From: Papiliotrema nemorosa
Taxonomy: Eukaryota > Basidiomycota > Tremellomycetes > Tremellales > Rhynchogastremaceae
Assembly: GCA_032158125.1 (NCBI GenBank)
Contig: JASKOT010000008.1
Coordinates: forward strand, 1-64,000
DNA: 64,000 bases
Direction: 5' to 3'
In this document: one piece after another, positions 34,795-45,718 of the stretch
Position numbering within the stretch: the stretch's first letter is position 1
Layout of the letters: each line of letters starts with the position of its first letter
The notes under the pieces: generated by a model
Databases searched by the model: none
Seen by the model: only the letters and a program-made list of their open reading frames with translations
What the model was told of the DNA's origin: nothing
Made by a program: the position numbers and the translations under genes

Positions 34795-36090
34795 TCACTC
34801 GCGTTCGTTGATGTTGAGAAGGAGACTTTGAAGGCATCGTTTGGTGACCATGTCCCCCTTTAGCAGACCGTTGAACGACCCATCTTTGAGCGGCTCGGGA
34901 AGACAAGCTCGCAATGCCTCTCGAGCTCTATCACGTCAGCGTCTCCAACGAGTCACGCTCACCTCGGATTGTCGCTCATCCTGAGATAACACCTCACGAC
35001 GTGCTTTAGCAACCGAACAGCCTGAGTCTCCACCAGCGCAGCGACCATGTTGGACAATACCGTTCCAACGGCGTAGAATCTCTCGTAGGTCTGGCAAATA
35101 TATTGCAACCCTAGATCGTCCAGGAGGATCTTCTGCACGATGAAAATGGCGACAGTTTTCGACAATTCCGAACCCGTCTCCATGATCCTCAAACACAGAG
35201 GTATGATCTCTGTCGAGAGAAGGAAATTGATCACGTCCGAATTTTCATTTTGCTACCTTCAGCTACGCACAATTCAGACTCACCTTGACCAAAGCGCCAA
35301 TCACCCCCAGCGAAGTCAAGCGCAGATACTCGAACGGCCGGGTTTTCGACGTCGTGTTGAGGAATGGGTACAAGAACAACGGCACATGCGCTACAGTCAG
35401 TCTCCACTTCAAAACCCGACTCACCATTCAAGAATAGACTCCTCGTCTCCGAATGACTCGCTACACATTGCAACAATGCCAACGCATTGCACACCCGGTT
35501 CGACGCATGTGCCGTCAAACTTGGCGGTGACAATGCTGGGTACACATTCACAATTTCCAGCAGCAACGCCGACATGATTCCTAGTATGAGCACAATCACA
35601 GCCCCCACTCACCAAAACCACCCCAGAGAACGAGCGCCAGATCCTCATACATTTCCCTCTTCTTACTCAATTCCAACAAGGCCGTTTCTCTCGTCGCTGG
35701 ATCCAGCAGCTCGGTGATCAATACATAGATCTTTTCCTCCTCGCTCCCCACCGGCGGCGGTGCACCATTCGGCAGTAGCAACAACTTCCCCGCTTGCGTC
35801 GTTGTCGCACCCGCATAACCAGACGAGGGCGCCGGGGGGTTGTTCAAATGCTGGGCGAGGTTATCCAGTAATAAAGGAGGTTGAGACGCCATAGCAGGCT
35901 GTGTAGACGTAGGACGGTAGTTGGGATTGTAACCTGAATGCGGACGCGGCTCAAACATGTACGAGGAAGGAGGGAGAGATATCGGTGGTTGGGATGATAG
36001 ATGAGTCGTCGATGGCGGTCTTCCCCATGCCGCTGCGAGTGTACCAGCGAACGTACCAGCTTCCGGCGATGCCGCGGCTCGCCCCTGCAT
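34795..36090 (-). CDS. CAF40: CCR4-NOT complex subunit CAF40 (RCD1/CNOT9)
   Basis: Armadillo-repeat scaffold of the deadenylase complex that controls mRNA decay and translation. It has a Pro/Gln/Ser-rich N-terminus of about 110 residues, then the RCD1 domain: [131 protein letters not shown] and [20 protein letters not shown]. The last exon gives [18 protein letters not shown] and ends NINERE. Seven or so short introns. Complete at both ends. Confidence 0.96.
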
Positions 36091-36319
36091 GTCGATAGCC
36101 GTGATACACTAATGTGAGGGATGTCTAGGTGGATTGCAACCAGAGATGAAATGATAATAATGGAAGGGAAGGGGTCGTCGATAACCGGCGAGAACGGCAA
36201 ACTCCGACTTGTGGCGCCCATTTCAGTTCTACATTAACATGGCATCCCAATCTACCACTATGAAATCGTAAAGAGAAAGACTAATACGTCCTCTCGAGTC
36301 GTGACAAATCATCATACAC

Positions 36320-39300
36320 CTAGAATCCAGCAGCTGCGACCTTGTCCGGGTACTGCGTCCTGAGATGCTCCACCAATGCCCTCAACTCCGCCTTGTTCTC
36401 GTCTGTCATGTCGTCCTCGTGACTCGGGTCGAGCAGATTATACGCAAAGGCCGACAAGAGCTTGTCGAGGTGAGGCACGAGTAAATTCGGCTGGCTTCTA
36501 AACACTGAGAAGAGGGCACCGTAAACCGCCTTGTTCTCCAGTGGGTCAAACCTCAACGGCATGACCCCAATGATGACCGAGATCACCTGCTCTAACGGGA
36601 GAGCTCCAGGGTTCTTGATCACCATGCGAGAGATCGCACCGGCGGCATTGTCCCGTGCATTGTAGACCGCTGGGGCCGAATGCTCCGGAGCGTTGAAGAA
36701 TGGTTGAAGCGCAGTCAACAGGTTGACGTATTGCGACGAGAGATCGGCGTCAGAGTACTCGACCAAGACTCCCGCGGCAAAAGCCGCATTCGACCTCACA
36801 TCCGGCTCCTCGTCACCCAATCCCCGCGAGATAATTTGCAGTAATGGTTGAGTGAATTGTGTGACACCCCCCTTTAGCCCAACGATGATCTCGCCCAAAC
36901 AGCCCACGGCCATTGATCGCTCCGACGAATGTCGCTTCGGTCCAGAATAGTTGGAGATGAGCGGCAGGACACTGCCAAAGGCTTGTGCAAAATCGGGACC
37001 AAGCACCGTAGCCATGGCACCGAAAACATCCGAGGCGTTGGAGATCAAGGCTGCTTCGTATTCCGACGAGTCGGCATCGACATCCACGTTCTCATCATCT
37101 CCATCGGGGTCTTGCTGACAAAGGGACTTTTTCTCCAGAATCTCAATCGCGAATGATGCTATCCTGTCGAGGTCTAATGTCAGCGTCGCCCGGCCTGACA
37201 CTCACGTCCTTCAACCAGCGCCGGACCACACTTGTTCATCGTCTCGGCCAGCTCCGAGCAAAGGTAGGTGACCACGGTCCTGTTTGTCAGCCTGTGCACA
37301 AAGAGTCCGTATGATTGAGGATCAGAGATATGTTTAAAATTAGTCTCATTCTTTTGTCGAAGTGAGCTGAGTAATGTTTCTCATCATCTAAGAGGGAGAG
37401 GAAGGATACCCACTTGTCATCTTCCGTCGTCCACGTATCCAGCAGCGCGGGGAGGATATGGTCCACGACCTTCTTGACGTCCGCGTGCAGTGGGACTTGC
37501 ACAACCCCTCCAGGAACCCAATCCTGAGGATTTGATAGCTCGTAGATTGTCTTGATAAAGGCAAACAGCGAACCCACGGCGCTCTTTCGGATTCCTTCGT
37601 AATAGTGATCGAGCAATTCAGTGAGCACAACGACACACTCCTCGACATAGGGCATGAAAGCGGCCTTGGTGTACTCGAACAGTTCTCCAATGGCATCCGC
37701 TGCGACCTCTTTTTCAATCGCGATAGCACTGTTGACGTTGGAGAACATTTTCTCCAAAGCATCGAGCTCCGTCTCGTCCTCGATGTCCTCCTCTCCGCCT
37801 TGACCTGCGCCCGTAGCAAATGCCTCGGCAGGGTTTTCACCTTCCGTCTCGTCGATGAACTCGTCACCAGACTCGGCTTGCTGACAAGACGCGACCAACG
37901 CAGGTACGACCTGAGGCAGGTATGTCGCAAAGTCGTCCTCGAACACTTGCGCCATGACCCCGAAGAAGATGAAGCTTGACTCTTTTAGTCGGGTGTTGTC
38001 CATGGTCAACGCCTCGAAAGCGGCCTTCATGAGGTCGTGGAAGTAAGGCTGGAAGACTTCTCGCCCAACGGCATCGGCTAAAGTACCGATGGTATCCGTA
38101 GCAACGCCACGTAGATCGGTCTGAGAATCGTCACCTTGCAGCTGCAAGAACGGTACAAGGCGTTGGATTGTTTGCTGGAAGTACGGCTTGAAGGCGGCCT
38201 TGGCAGCGTGGGCGGCAGATCCGATCGCACCAGTGACAGTGATCTTGACCGGGATCGTACCGGTCTCGAGCAGGACCAAGAGTCGTTCCATGAGCAAGGT
38301 GAGGTAGTTGGCAATGTCATCGCCGAGAATCTCCAGGTACGAGTCCAGACAAGTACAGGCATTCTTCTGCGTCTCTGGGTCGACAATAAGATTGAACAGA
38401 ATGGGCACAATAGTCTCGTGTCGGGTGGCACACTCTTCCGACAGCCACTCGCACAGACATCCCAAGGCGATACAAGCAGCCCGTCGGACAATCACCACGG
38501 GGTCCTGCAGACCCCCCTCGATGACTGGCCAGAGTTGATCGACGTGGGGTCGAATGTAGTCACTGCAACCCTCGACACTGACACCGAAAGCCATGAGGGC
38601 GGATTTTCGCATGTTGGGGTCGGCCGACGACATGTAGATTTGCAATTGGGTGGTGAGCACCGGGAAGACCTGCTGAGGAGGGAGAGCTTGAGAGAGGGCG
38701 TCCAAACATCTGAACGACAATCTCGATGGAGAATCCTCGTCGACGTCCTCTGGATCCTCCTCGGTACCAATGGGCAAAAGTCCCTCGATGATCGGCTTGG
38801 CTAGGCCCAGCGCTTGGACCTTGCTCTTTTTATACCTAACTATCCAGGCCAAGACGTTGAGCGCACCGCATCGCATCGACTCGTCGACCTCCTTGTTCCC
38901 GGCGACTCCAAGGAAGAATTGAACCATCTCCGTAACATGCTTGGCGACCAAAGGCGCTTCCAGGATGAGCAAGGTCTCAAACACATCATAGGCGTGTTTG
39001 ACTCCCTCGTCGTCTCCATCGGTGATGGCCTGTTGTGTGACCTGCAGCATGGGGACAATCATCTCCTGGAACATCTTGACATTCGCCTTGTCATCGGTAG
39101 AGATGTTCTCGGCAATCTTGGCCAGACCTCGGAGAGCAGTCATTCGCACCTCGCCCGACTCGGCGTCACGCAGAGAGGCGGAAAAGATTTCAAACAAATG
39201 ACGAGCTTCAGCGGGGGAGGCTGCCTCGTAGGCAGCGTCAAGGATGGAAAAGAGAACGTAGATGGCGGTCTCTCGGTGGGATGACTGAGGAGATCGAGCA

Positions 39301-39860
39301 GCCTCGTAGAGCTGAGGAAGAAGGGTAGGCCATGCGGGGGGTTGTGTGGTAAGCTCCAGGTCGGCAATGGCAGAGATGGCTCGTGCGAGGGCATGCCGGA
39401 CAATTGCGCTGGAATCAGCGGGCAAATTTCGAAATGTGACTCACGTGGGCTCTTGTGTCAGTCTTGCTAATAGAGCAGCTTTCAGCTGGTCTCGAGTTTG
39501 CACTGGGGTTTTACGCCAGAAACGACCTTCGCGGTGAGAGATTCGCTTTCGGAGCTCGACTGCGGCTAGTTGTCGAATCTGGAATGAGGTTCAGTCCCTT
39601 GCTGAGGCCTTACCGCTTGGTTCTGACTGGTCGCAGCAATCTCATACAGAGCCGGGATACAAGTGGGTTCGCGGAAAAACTGAGTGTTCAATCTCGCCGT
39701 GGCCTAATGGTCAGTGACCCAAGCTCCAACAAACGTTGGACATGCCTGTTTGATGATTTCGGTGTCTGGGGCGATGGTGGCCTCCAGCAGCTGATGGAGG
39801 GTCTGCATATAATTTGCCTGAACGTCAGGGAGATGCCTCATGCGAGTCACTCACATCCAT
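36320..39860 (-). CDS. KAP123: Importin beta family karyopherin KAP123 (importin-4)
   Basis: HEAT-repeat import receptor for ribosomal proteins and histones. A first exon of two codons (MD) joins ANYMQTLHQLLEATIAPDTE. The next intron (39704-39745) starts with GC and joins IIKQ to ATARLNTQFF. Then come AIRQLAAVELRKRISHREGR, the long exon with YVLFSILDAAYEAASPAEAR and ESSFIFFGVMAQVFEDDFAT, the acidic loop ESGDEFIDETEGENPAEAF, and C-terminal repeats ending TQYPDKVAAAGF. SSFIFFGVMAxVFxxDF and YVLFSILD are Kap123/IPO4 hallmarks. About 1,090 residues, full length for the family. Confidence 0.94.
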
Positions 39861-40533
39861 CGTTGCAAAAAGAGAAGGGTTGATGGATGAGTAGTGGTCG
39901 AAACAATTTTGACGCTCTCGCTTGCCCTTGCCTCTTCGAAAAAAGTTGAAACGCGTGCAAAACTGATAGAAAGTGATAACGCATTGCAAGTGGGATGGGT
40001 TTGATTAAGCCACGTCATGCAAACTCTTTCACCACCCAAATTGGCACTGGATGCTCTACTCATACCTTTGCTTTCTCCTCCTCTGCGACATGCCCAACTT
40101 TCGACACCCGATACGCGCAGATGCCGGCTCCTCTTGACGAGACCATGTGCTCACTTCTCACTGCTGATCCTTCCATTCCACCTCTACGCTCCCCTATGCT
40201 GCCGAGACTAGCTGCTCGTGCCCCTGCCTTTTTCCTCTTCAGTGGATTGGCGGTACCCGCATGTTTTACGGGGGATAGATCAAACTACTTGTTTTTACAA
40301 TTTATCATAATCATTTCTACCTGACTTTGATATAAGCCGGAAAGATCTCGCCTCGTCATTTCCTCTACGAGGGTGTTGAGAATTGGGATCTTTTGACTCG
40401 GGTTCAGGACATTTTGCAGCATCTCTTTGTAGCTTGTATGAATCTGCTCCATGCACACATGTATGGATTGCCATGCTCGGACAGGACCCAGAGTAGTAAA
40501 TAAGTGGTACAACGATCAAATCCCATGCCTGCC
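39861..40533. other. Intergenic, KAP123 upstream and heme-lyase downstream region
   Basis: 673 bp. Two short frames overlap here on opposite strands: minus about 40285-40452 (55 codons from ATG, coding-like composition) and plus 40122-40324 (67 codons, hydrophobic end). Neither has a family I recognise, and they overlap tail to tail. They may be chance; see findings and rejections. Confidence 0.4.
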
Positions 40534-41465
40534 CTACGCCTGGTCGCCCTTCATCCACTCCTCGAATCCAACCTTTATGCGCTGGTTGATACTCTCCAGA
40601 CTGTCCAAAGCCGGTCGAACATCGAGAGAGAACACGGGCATGCCATTCTCGTCCGGTGGGGCCGAGTAGTAGTCGATCACATAACGCACTTCATTCCCAC
40701 CGGTAGCTGGTCTTTTCAAGATCCAGTCATGTCTGTCAAATGGGGGTGCAGAGCTGATTGTCAGTGACGTCTTTCGTCGTGACCTACTTGAACTTGGAAG
40801 GGAGAATCTTTCCCATCGCGAGCCAGAACCGAGCCTTTGGGCTGAGGTCTCCTGGACGACCTTGGAACCTAGCCAGCTGCGCTGATTCTCCACTACTGTC
40901 AACTACAGCGAGAGGGGACGACCCACCCTGGAACCCTTCGCTCCCACTTCATGACCTCTTCCCAGGCCGCCTCATTCAAGAAGTTATGAATCTCCGTGAC
41001 CACCTCCATGCTCTCCTCAGGCGTCTCCCAGCCTTTTCGCACAAGAGCATTGTAGAACTGCTGTGGTGAAGGATAATCCCATACGTCGCCTTCGTCCTGC
41101 CCTTCCGCATCACGAGCACGAGGGATTGAAGAGGCTGTCCGTTCGGTCGATAGATCCATAACTTGTCCAGGTTGTTTGGCTATTGACAGATTCTTGGGTA
41201 TGGAGTTGAGCGGATTAAGGTCGTCCTTTGTATCATGTGGAACGGGACACTTTGCAGCTGATGACTTGGCCTTTAACATGGCTTGTTGAGCATCGTGGTC
41301 GACGGGACATTTTGCGGCTCCGGATCTTGAGGGTTTTGGAACATCGGCCTTGTGCATCGGGCACTCGCTCGGCGGTTGCGTGGATGAAGAGGCTACAGGA
41401 GGGTGTCCATCTGGGAGGGCCGTGCCTGTAGGCGCTGTTGATGTTGAGCCAATGTTCCAACGCAT
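40534..41465 (-). CDS. CYC3: Holocytochrome c synthase (cytochrome c heme lyase)
   Basis: Intermembrane-space enzyme that attaches heme to apocytochrome c. The start [14 protein letters not shown] is followed by three Cys-Pro heme-binding motifs: SECPMH, AKCPVDH and AKCPVPH. Then [59 protein letters not shown], and across a short intron the stretch leading to [36 protein letters not shown] and [10 protein letters not shown], all family signatures. It ends WMKGDQA. I cannot tell from sequence whether it serves c, c1 or both. It is divergent from HSK3 with a 193-bp gap. Confidence 0.95.
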
Positions 41466-41658
41466 ATTGGGTCGTCGCTGCTGTAGGTGTCGATGATGGA
41501 GAGAGCGTGGTCCAACTTTTTTCAACGGGCGGTGAGTGGCAAAATCACAACCCCGGGGGGGTCAGTGGCAAAACAAGGGTCGGGTAAACTCGGTCATCCA
41601 TGTGAGAGGCTTTCTCGACGCGACTTGGTCGAACATCATCATCTGCCATTTCACCACC

Positions 41659-41945
41659 ATGTCCAGCACGACCAACGCCAACATTGTAAAGACGCGACAC
41701 TATGCCGCGCTCGCCTCTCGTCTGCGATCCCTCAAGCAAAATCTGGGCGAGTCGGAACGGCAATTTGCCATGTTGACAGAGCAACTGCACGCAGAGCAGA
41801 CTCTGGGCGTGTATCACGGATCACAGTATGGTATTGTCACGATACGGTCCGCTGACGACGCTCCAGATTCATGGCAGTGTCCCGATTGCTGGATATCGAG
41901 CTGGAAGACGCGGCCAAACAGACCGCAAAGGCTTCGCAGTCTTGA
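41659..41945 (+). CDS. HSK3: DASH/DAM1 complex subunit HSK3 (probable)
   Basis: Two exons joined over a 41-nt intron (41826-41866) give 81 residues: MSSTTNANIVKTRHYAALAS, RLRSLKQNLGESERQFAMLT, EQLHAEQTLGVYHGSQF and MAVSRLLDIELEDAAKQTAK. The pattern RxYAxLxxxLxxLxxNLxE, an amphipathic helix and an LGxxHGSQFMA segment match fungal Hsk3, the smallest subunit of the ring that couples kinetochores to microtubules. The call rests on this short pattern only. The in-frame open stretch upstream has no other ATG near the start. Confidence 0.7.
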
Positions 41946-42218
41946 GCCAACTCGATCGGCATCGCGAACCCACACTCGCTATACATTTTCACCCGCCTAC
42001 GCGTTGACGCTCTCCGCCTTTGAGCCTTCGGAGCCAATACTACACAGCGGGAAGGCAGAGCATCCCGAGCGCCAGAAGAGGTGGCAGAAGAAAGTGACTG
42101 GATCAACAGATACATACCGGATAAGCGCATACAATGAAGAGTATAAATACGTAAAAGCGTACAACCATGAGATGATACCGGCCACTCTCATTTGTCCCCG
42201 GGGAAAAGTCACGCACAG

Positions 42219-43931
42219 TCACGCTGCCCAGTACATGACAGGTCCATTCGGACTGTGAAGCTCCTTTGCCGCATCGGTCCAAGTCCCAAAGAACCCTCGC
42301 TTCGATCCGCGTCCGCCAGGTTGGACGCACTCCATCCTCCACCTGTCCTCCCCGCCATACCGGATGACCAATGTCCATCTGACCTGAGGTGGATCGTCCG
42401 CGGTCAGTTGAACATTCCCTCGCACAAAGTTCGGACTACCCGGAACACCGACATGTGAACCAGAAATGCTCGTTCCGTGAAAGGTCAACTTGGGCAGCAA
42501 TGGCGAAGTGGGCAGATTCGTCTCGATGAGAGGCAAATCCTTTGGTCGGTCGCCAGGCTTGTCGAGTTCCAATTTGAGCTTCATCAAGTCACCCACCGCT
42601 TCGTGATAGCCGCTCAGATCGAGTTCATGTATTGATCGCCGCATGGTGAGGACCCGAGGCTCATTGAGCGCCATCCAGTCTGCGTAGCTAGAAGTCAGCA
42701 CAGATCACTCTCAAATCACCCACTCGAGGAAAGCATAAGATCCACACCACTCTCCTTCAACTCCTGCCCAATCCCATACGTCATTCTCGCCCAAATGAGC
42801 GGGCCGTGAGAGCTCGCGAAGACCCAGACCTCTCATAGAAGCAAGCCCATCGTAAAAGGGCAGATCGGCGCGCCACCACCCTCCATCCGCCTCGACTGCA
42901 ATGTCCTTGGCATTGTTAGCTGCCGTCAGCAACCTCTCGTGAAGCCTGCATACTCATGACGCAGCTGAGAGCATCCACCAAAACCCAATCGACAGTCCCA
43001 TCCGAATGGAACGGACCCCATTCATTCCCCTCGTGAAAATTGCTCGCATTATACACAATCTCCCTCATTCGTCCTCTATAATTCCGATCATCCGCACTGG
43101 TCTCCTCGAGATCAGGCGTCACTAGCGTTGCAAGACGATTCAACTTGGAATTCCTTGCTTGACGTTGTGGTCGACGATTCGGGTTCCCAGGTTGATGTCG
43201 AAGTTGACGCAGTGTCGATGGAATCTCGCGACTGGACAGGTGAAGCATGACAAGACGAAAGGCCTCCGAGGTGAGGAATTCGCTCAGAAAGTCGACGTTG
43301 CGACTGGAGCCTCTAGCCGGCGAGTCGGGCGAGATGCCAGGTAGGTCGAGGTACATTTGGAGCAACGTATCGGCTATAAGGTCGAGGTTCTCATCCTCAT
43401 CATCAGCTCGATTCTTTCGTGGATCCTCACGAGATCTTCCAGCCATGTTTCAGTATAGGTCTGCAGACGGCGGATTGATTCGCGATCCTGGACCATTTTC
43501 TTCCAATTGAATTGCGTACGGTCTTCACTAAAGGCGCAAGCAATGCGAGGATCATCCCATTTCTGAAGGAAAATGTCTCTCCATAGAGCGTCGTCTGGAC
43601 ACTAGATTTAGCGCCGTTGTGCTGCTGCACCCACTGAATAGACAAAGGACCGAAGACTGCGACAAGTCTTGGCAATGCACGCGAGTGAAGGTAGATCTTC
43701 GGTCGCCGAGGAGACTAGGACATGATGAAGAATCTGCCGTCAGGTGAGTTGTCTTGCACTGCCTACCTCTGATGGAGAGGCGAGAAGCAGCGAAGGAGAG
43801 CTCGGCGACGGCAGCTCTGACAGTTCTGACGAGGTCACGGTCGAGCTTGCAGACGGAGTCGGGGAAAGTGACGTCTGGGCGGATGGCGTGGGTGTCTGAT
43901 CCCGCAGGATGAAAGCAGCTACACTAGACAT
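42219..43931 (-). CDS. F-box protein (SCF ubiquitin ligase adaptor)
   Basis: The gene is longer than its largest exon suggests. The start exon MSSVAAFILRDQTPTPS has a Ser/Pro/Thr-rich stretch ending SLLLASPSE. Spliced on is ILHHVLVSSATEDLPSLACI then AKTCRSLRSFVYS, an F-box. Then CPDDALWRDIFLQKWDDPRI, typical of fungal F-box proteins. A further intron joins TWLEDL to DENLDLIADTLLQMYLDLPG. The rest includes NYRGRMREIVYNASNFHEGN, EWGPFHSDGTVDWVLVDALS and a C-terminal domain (SGSHVGVPGSPNFVRGNVQL; RRGFFGTWTDA-like; ending SPNGPVMYWAA). An ATG at 43446 lies in the wrong frame of an upstream exon and is not the start. Target unknown. Confidence 0.8.
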
Positions 43932-44184
43932 GGCATGGATAGTACAAATGTCGGATAAGTACAGATACAGACATGCAAGGCCCAAGGTGATGGTCAAGAA
44001 ATAGGGTGAGATCTGTATAGACAACCTCGGTGATCATACCCGATGCAGTGGCGGTGGAGGTCTGATCAACGTCGGCTCTTTTGAATGATAAGAGGGCAAA
44101 CGCCTCGATGCATGTTGAGCTACAACGATGGATGGTGCGATGATACATGTGTGATGCTTGATAGACTGCTCTAGGCCGATTCGC

Positions 44185-45485
44185 CTAATCTTCAACCTTG
44201 GCTTCTTCTGCCTTGACCTCTTCTACTTTGACCTCCTCTGCCGCCTCTTCCTCTTTAGGCGCTGGCAATCCGTTGTTCTTCTTCGCCCTCTTTTTAGGGG
44301 GCCCTGTACCGTTGCTCTTGGCTACTTTCGGCTCGGTGAAACGGCGAGCAAACGTCCGTTCCTCTTTTTTCACAACATCGACCTGATTGTCAAATAGTGT
44401 TCAAAGGGGCAAATACGTACAGGAATGCTTTGCGGCGACTGGTTCCTGAGCATTGTTGGCTCGACATCACTTGGATAGTCGTCCCAGAATGCTAGAGTCA
44501 GCGTAGAGTTCAACACTGTGCTCACCATGGACCGCGGCGAGATCCTTGCCCTCTGCACCTTTTTCCTTGTACTTCAGATCCAGCCCGAACCGGTCCGCAA
44601 CCTCGGCACCGGCCGTAATGGCTTCCTTTCGATCCACGGACCAGCGGAGAGCCAGCGCGATAGTGAACGACCCAAAGGCAATGACATCTGGATGGTGTGA
44701 TACGAGGATCGGTCGATAGAGACTGCTCGTCAGTATTCTGATGTCCGCAGTAGATCGCTCGCTCCTCACACGTTGTCAAGCACATCTCCACCGCGTTCGA
44801 CGATCTGTGCCTCGTCCAATGTCCCATCCAACGATTTAAGATCTGTGGTGGCTTTCTGCAAAATGCGTCTCGGCGAATCGATGGTCATGTCGAAGCATAG
44901 GGCGTCAAGAGCCATTTCTTCTGCCGCGAGGACTTCTCGCTCCCATGCCTGATACTCGCGCGACTGTTGAGGGTAGTTCTGCGATGAGTCATGGGCCTGC
45001 CTTTTACCTCACATCCTTGTCATTTGGATCCACGATCCACTGCTCGGCACGAGGATCCCACTTTTCGAGGCATTGATTCACGATATGCCGTAGCTTGATG
45101 GTTTCTTCTTCAATTTTTGAGGCGAGAAAGAGGAAGGTGGGCGCCATGAGCTGAACGTCAGTTGTGTTGATTCATGCTGCTACCTTTTCCTGGAAATCCT
45201 CTATTGACCGCCTCATGTAGAAACGGTGCGCCAACGTTGCAGCGACCATCATGACGCGTCGGAGATTTTCCTTTGTAGCTTCCTCTGTGCCCCTACCGTC
45301 AGCGCCGATAGGACAACGAGATCGTACAGATGACAGCGCAATGCCAAACTTTGTATCGAGCGGACCACCGTTGTTCTTTTCACCAGCTCCTCGTCGTAAG
45401 ACATTCCCTCCTGACGTGAGGGGGTATGATCCCACGCCGAGAGGTCAAACAGCCATTGCTGTTGCATCTCTGTCAGCTGGCGCAT
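44185..45485 (-). CDS. Cyclin K/T-like transcriptional cyclin
   Basis: Probable partner of a CTD kinase (Ctk/Bur/P-TEFb class). Start MRQLTEMQQQWLFDLSAWDH, then TPSRQEGMSYDEELVKRTTV and VRSIQSLALRCHL. A later exon has TKENLRRVMMVAATLAHRFY and MRRSIEDFQEK, joined to LMAPTFLFLASKIEEETIKL, RHIVNQCLEKWDPRAEQW, LAAEEMALDALCFDMTIDSP and, in the second cyclin fold, SFTIALALRWSVDRKEA. The W-x-F/L-...-TPS start with HRFYMRxS and FLASKxEE is the cyclin K/T/L signature. The C-terminal 60 residues carry a basic PPKKRAKKNN NLS-like run and Glu/Lys/Val repeats (EEVKVEEVKAEEAKVED). Divergent from ARC1 with 233 bp between starts. Confidence 0.85.
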
Positions 45486-45718
45486 CTGTGACTACGATAC
45501 ATAGTCCAAAAACGCATCTGCTGCTTGATGGACATTCAGGGTGGAGGCAGCCTTCATGTAGTGCCACGTCATGGCATCTCAAACACCTTATCAATCCGAG
45601 GGTCACCCCCCCCCCCCCCCTCTCTCATTTCAAAAGTCCAGTTGGACTCGACAACGGACACCATTGAATGATCACTCGGCTGAGATCGACCAGACACCTA
45701 CATCAGTACTCAAGAACA
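45486..45718. promoter_or_regulatory. Divergent promoter, cyclin / ARC1
   Basis: 233 bp between divergent ATGs. A 15-nt C run (45606-45620) sits 120 bp from the cyclin ATG and 98 bp from the ARC1 ATG, close to the midpoint. Confidence 0.55.
45606..45620. repeat. Poly(C) run, 15 nt
   Basis: Uninterrupted C run near the middle of the cyclin/ARC1 divergent promoter, followed by TCTCTC. Confidence 0.9.

Noticed and set aside
39690..39725. A tRNA A-box-like TGGCCTAATGGTCAGTGAC
   Set aside because: It is the 3' end of a KAP123 intron plus exon; no B box or acceptor stem follows.
40122..40324. A 67-codon + strand frame with a hydrophobic end (MPAPLDETMCSLL...)
   Set aside because: No family, no splice support, and it overlaps another short frame on the opposite strand. 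Chance cannot be excluded.
42916..43446. A gene start at 43446 for the F-box protein
   Set aside because: The ATG lies out of frame within the upstream exon TWLEDL. Splicing from 43931 gives a complete F-box and removes the need for it.
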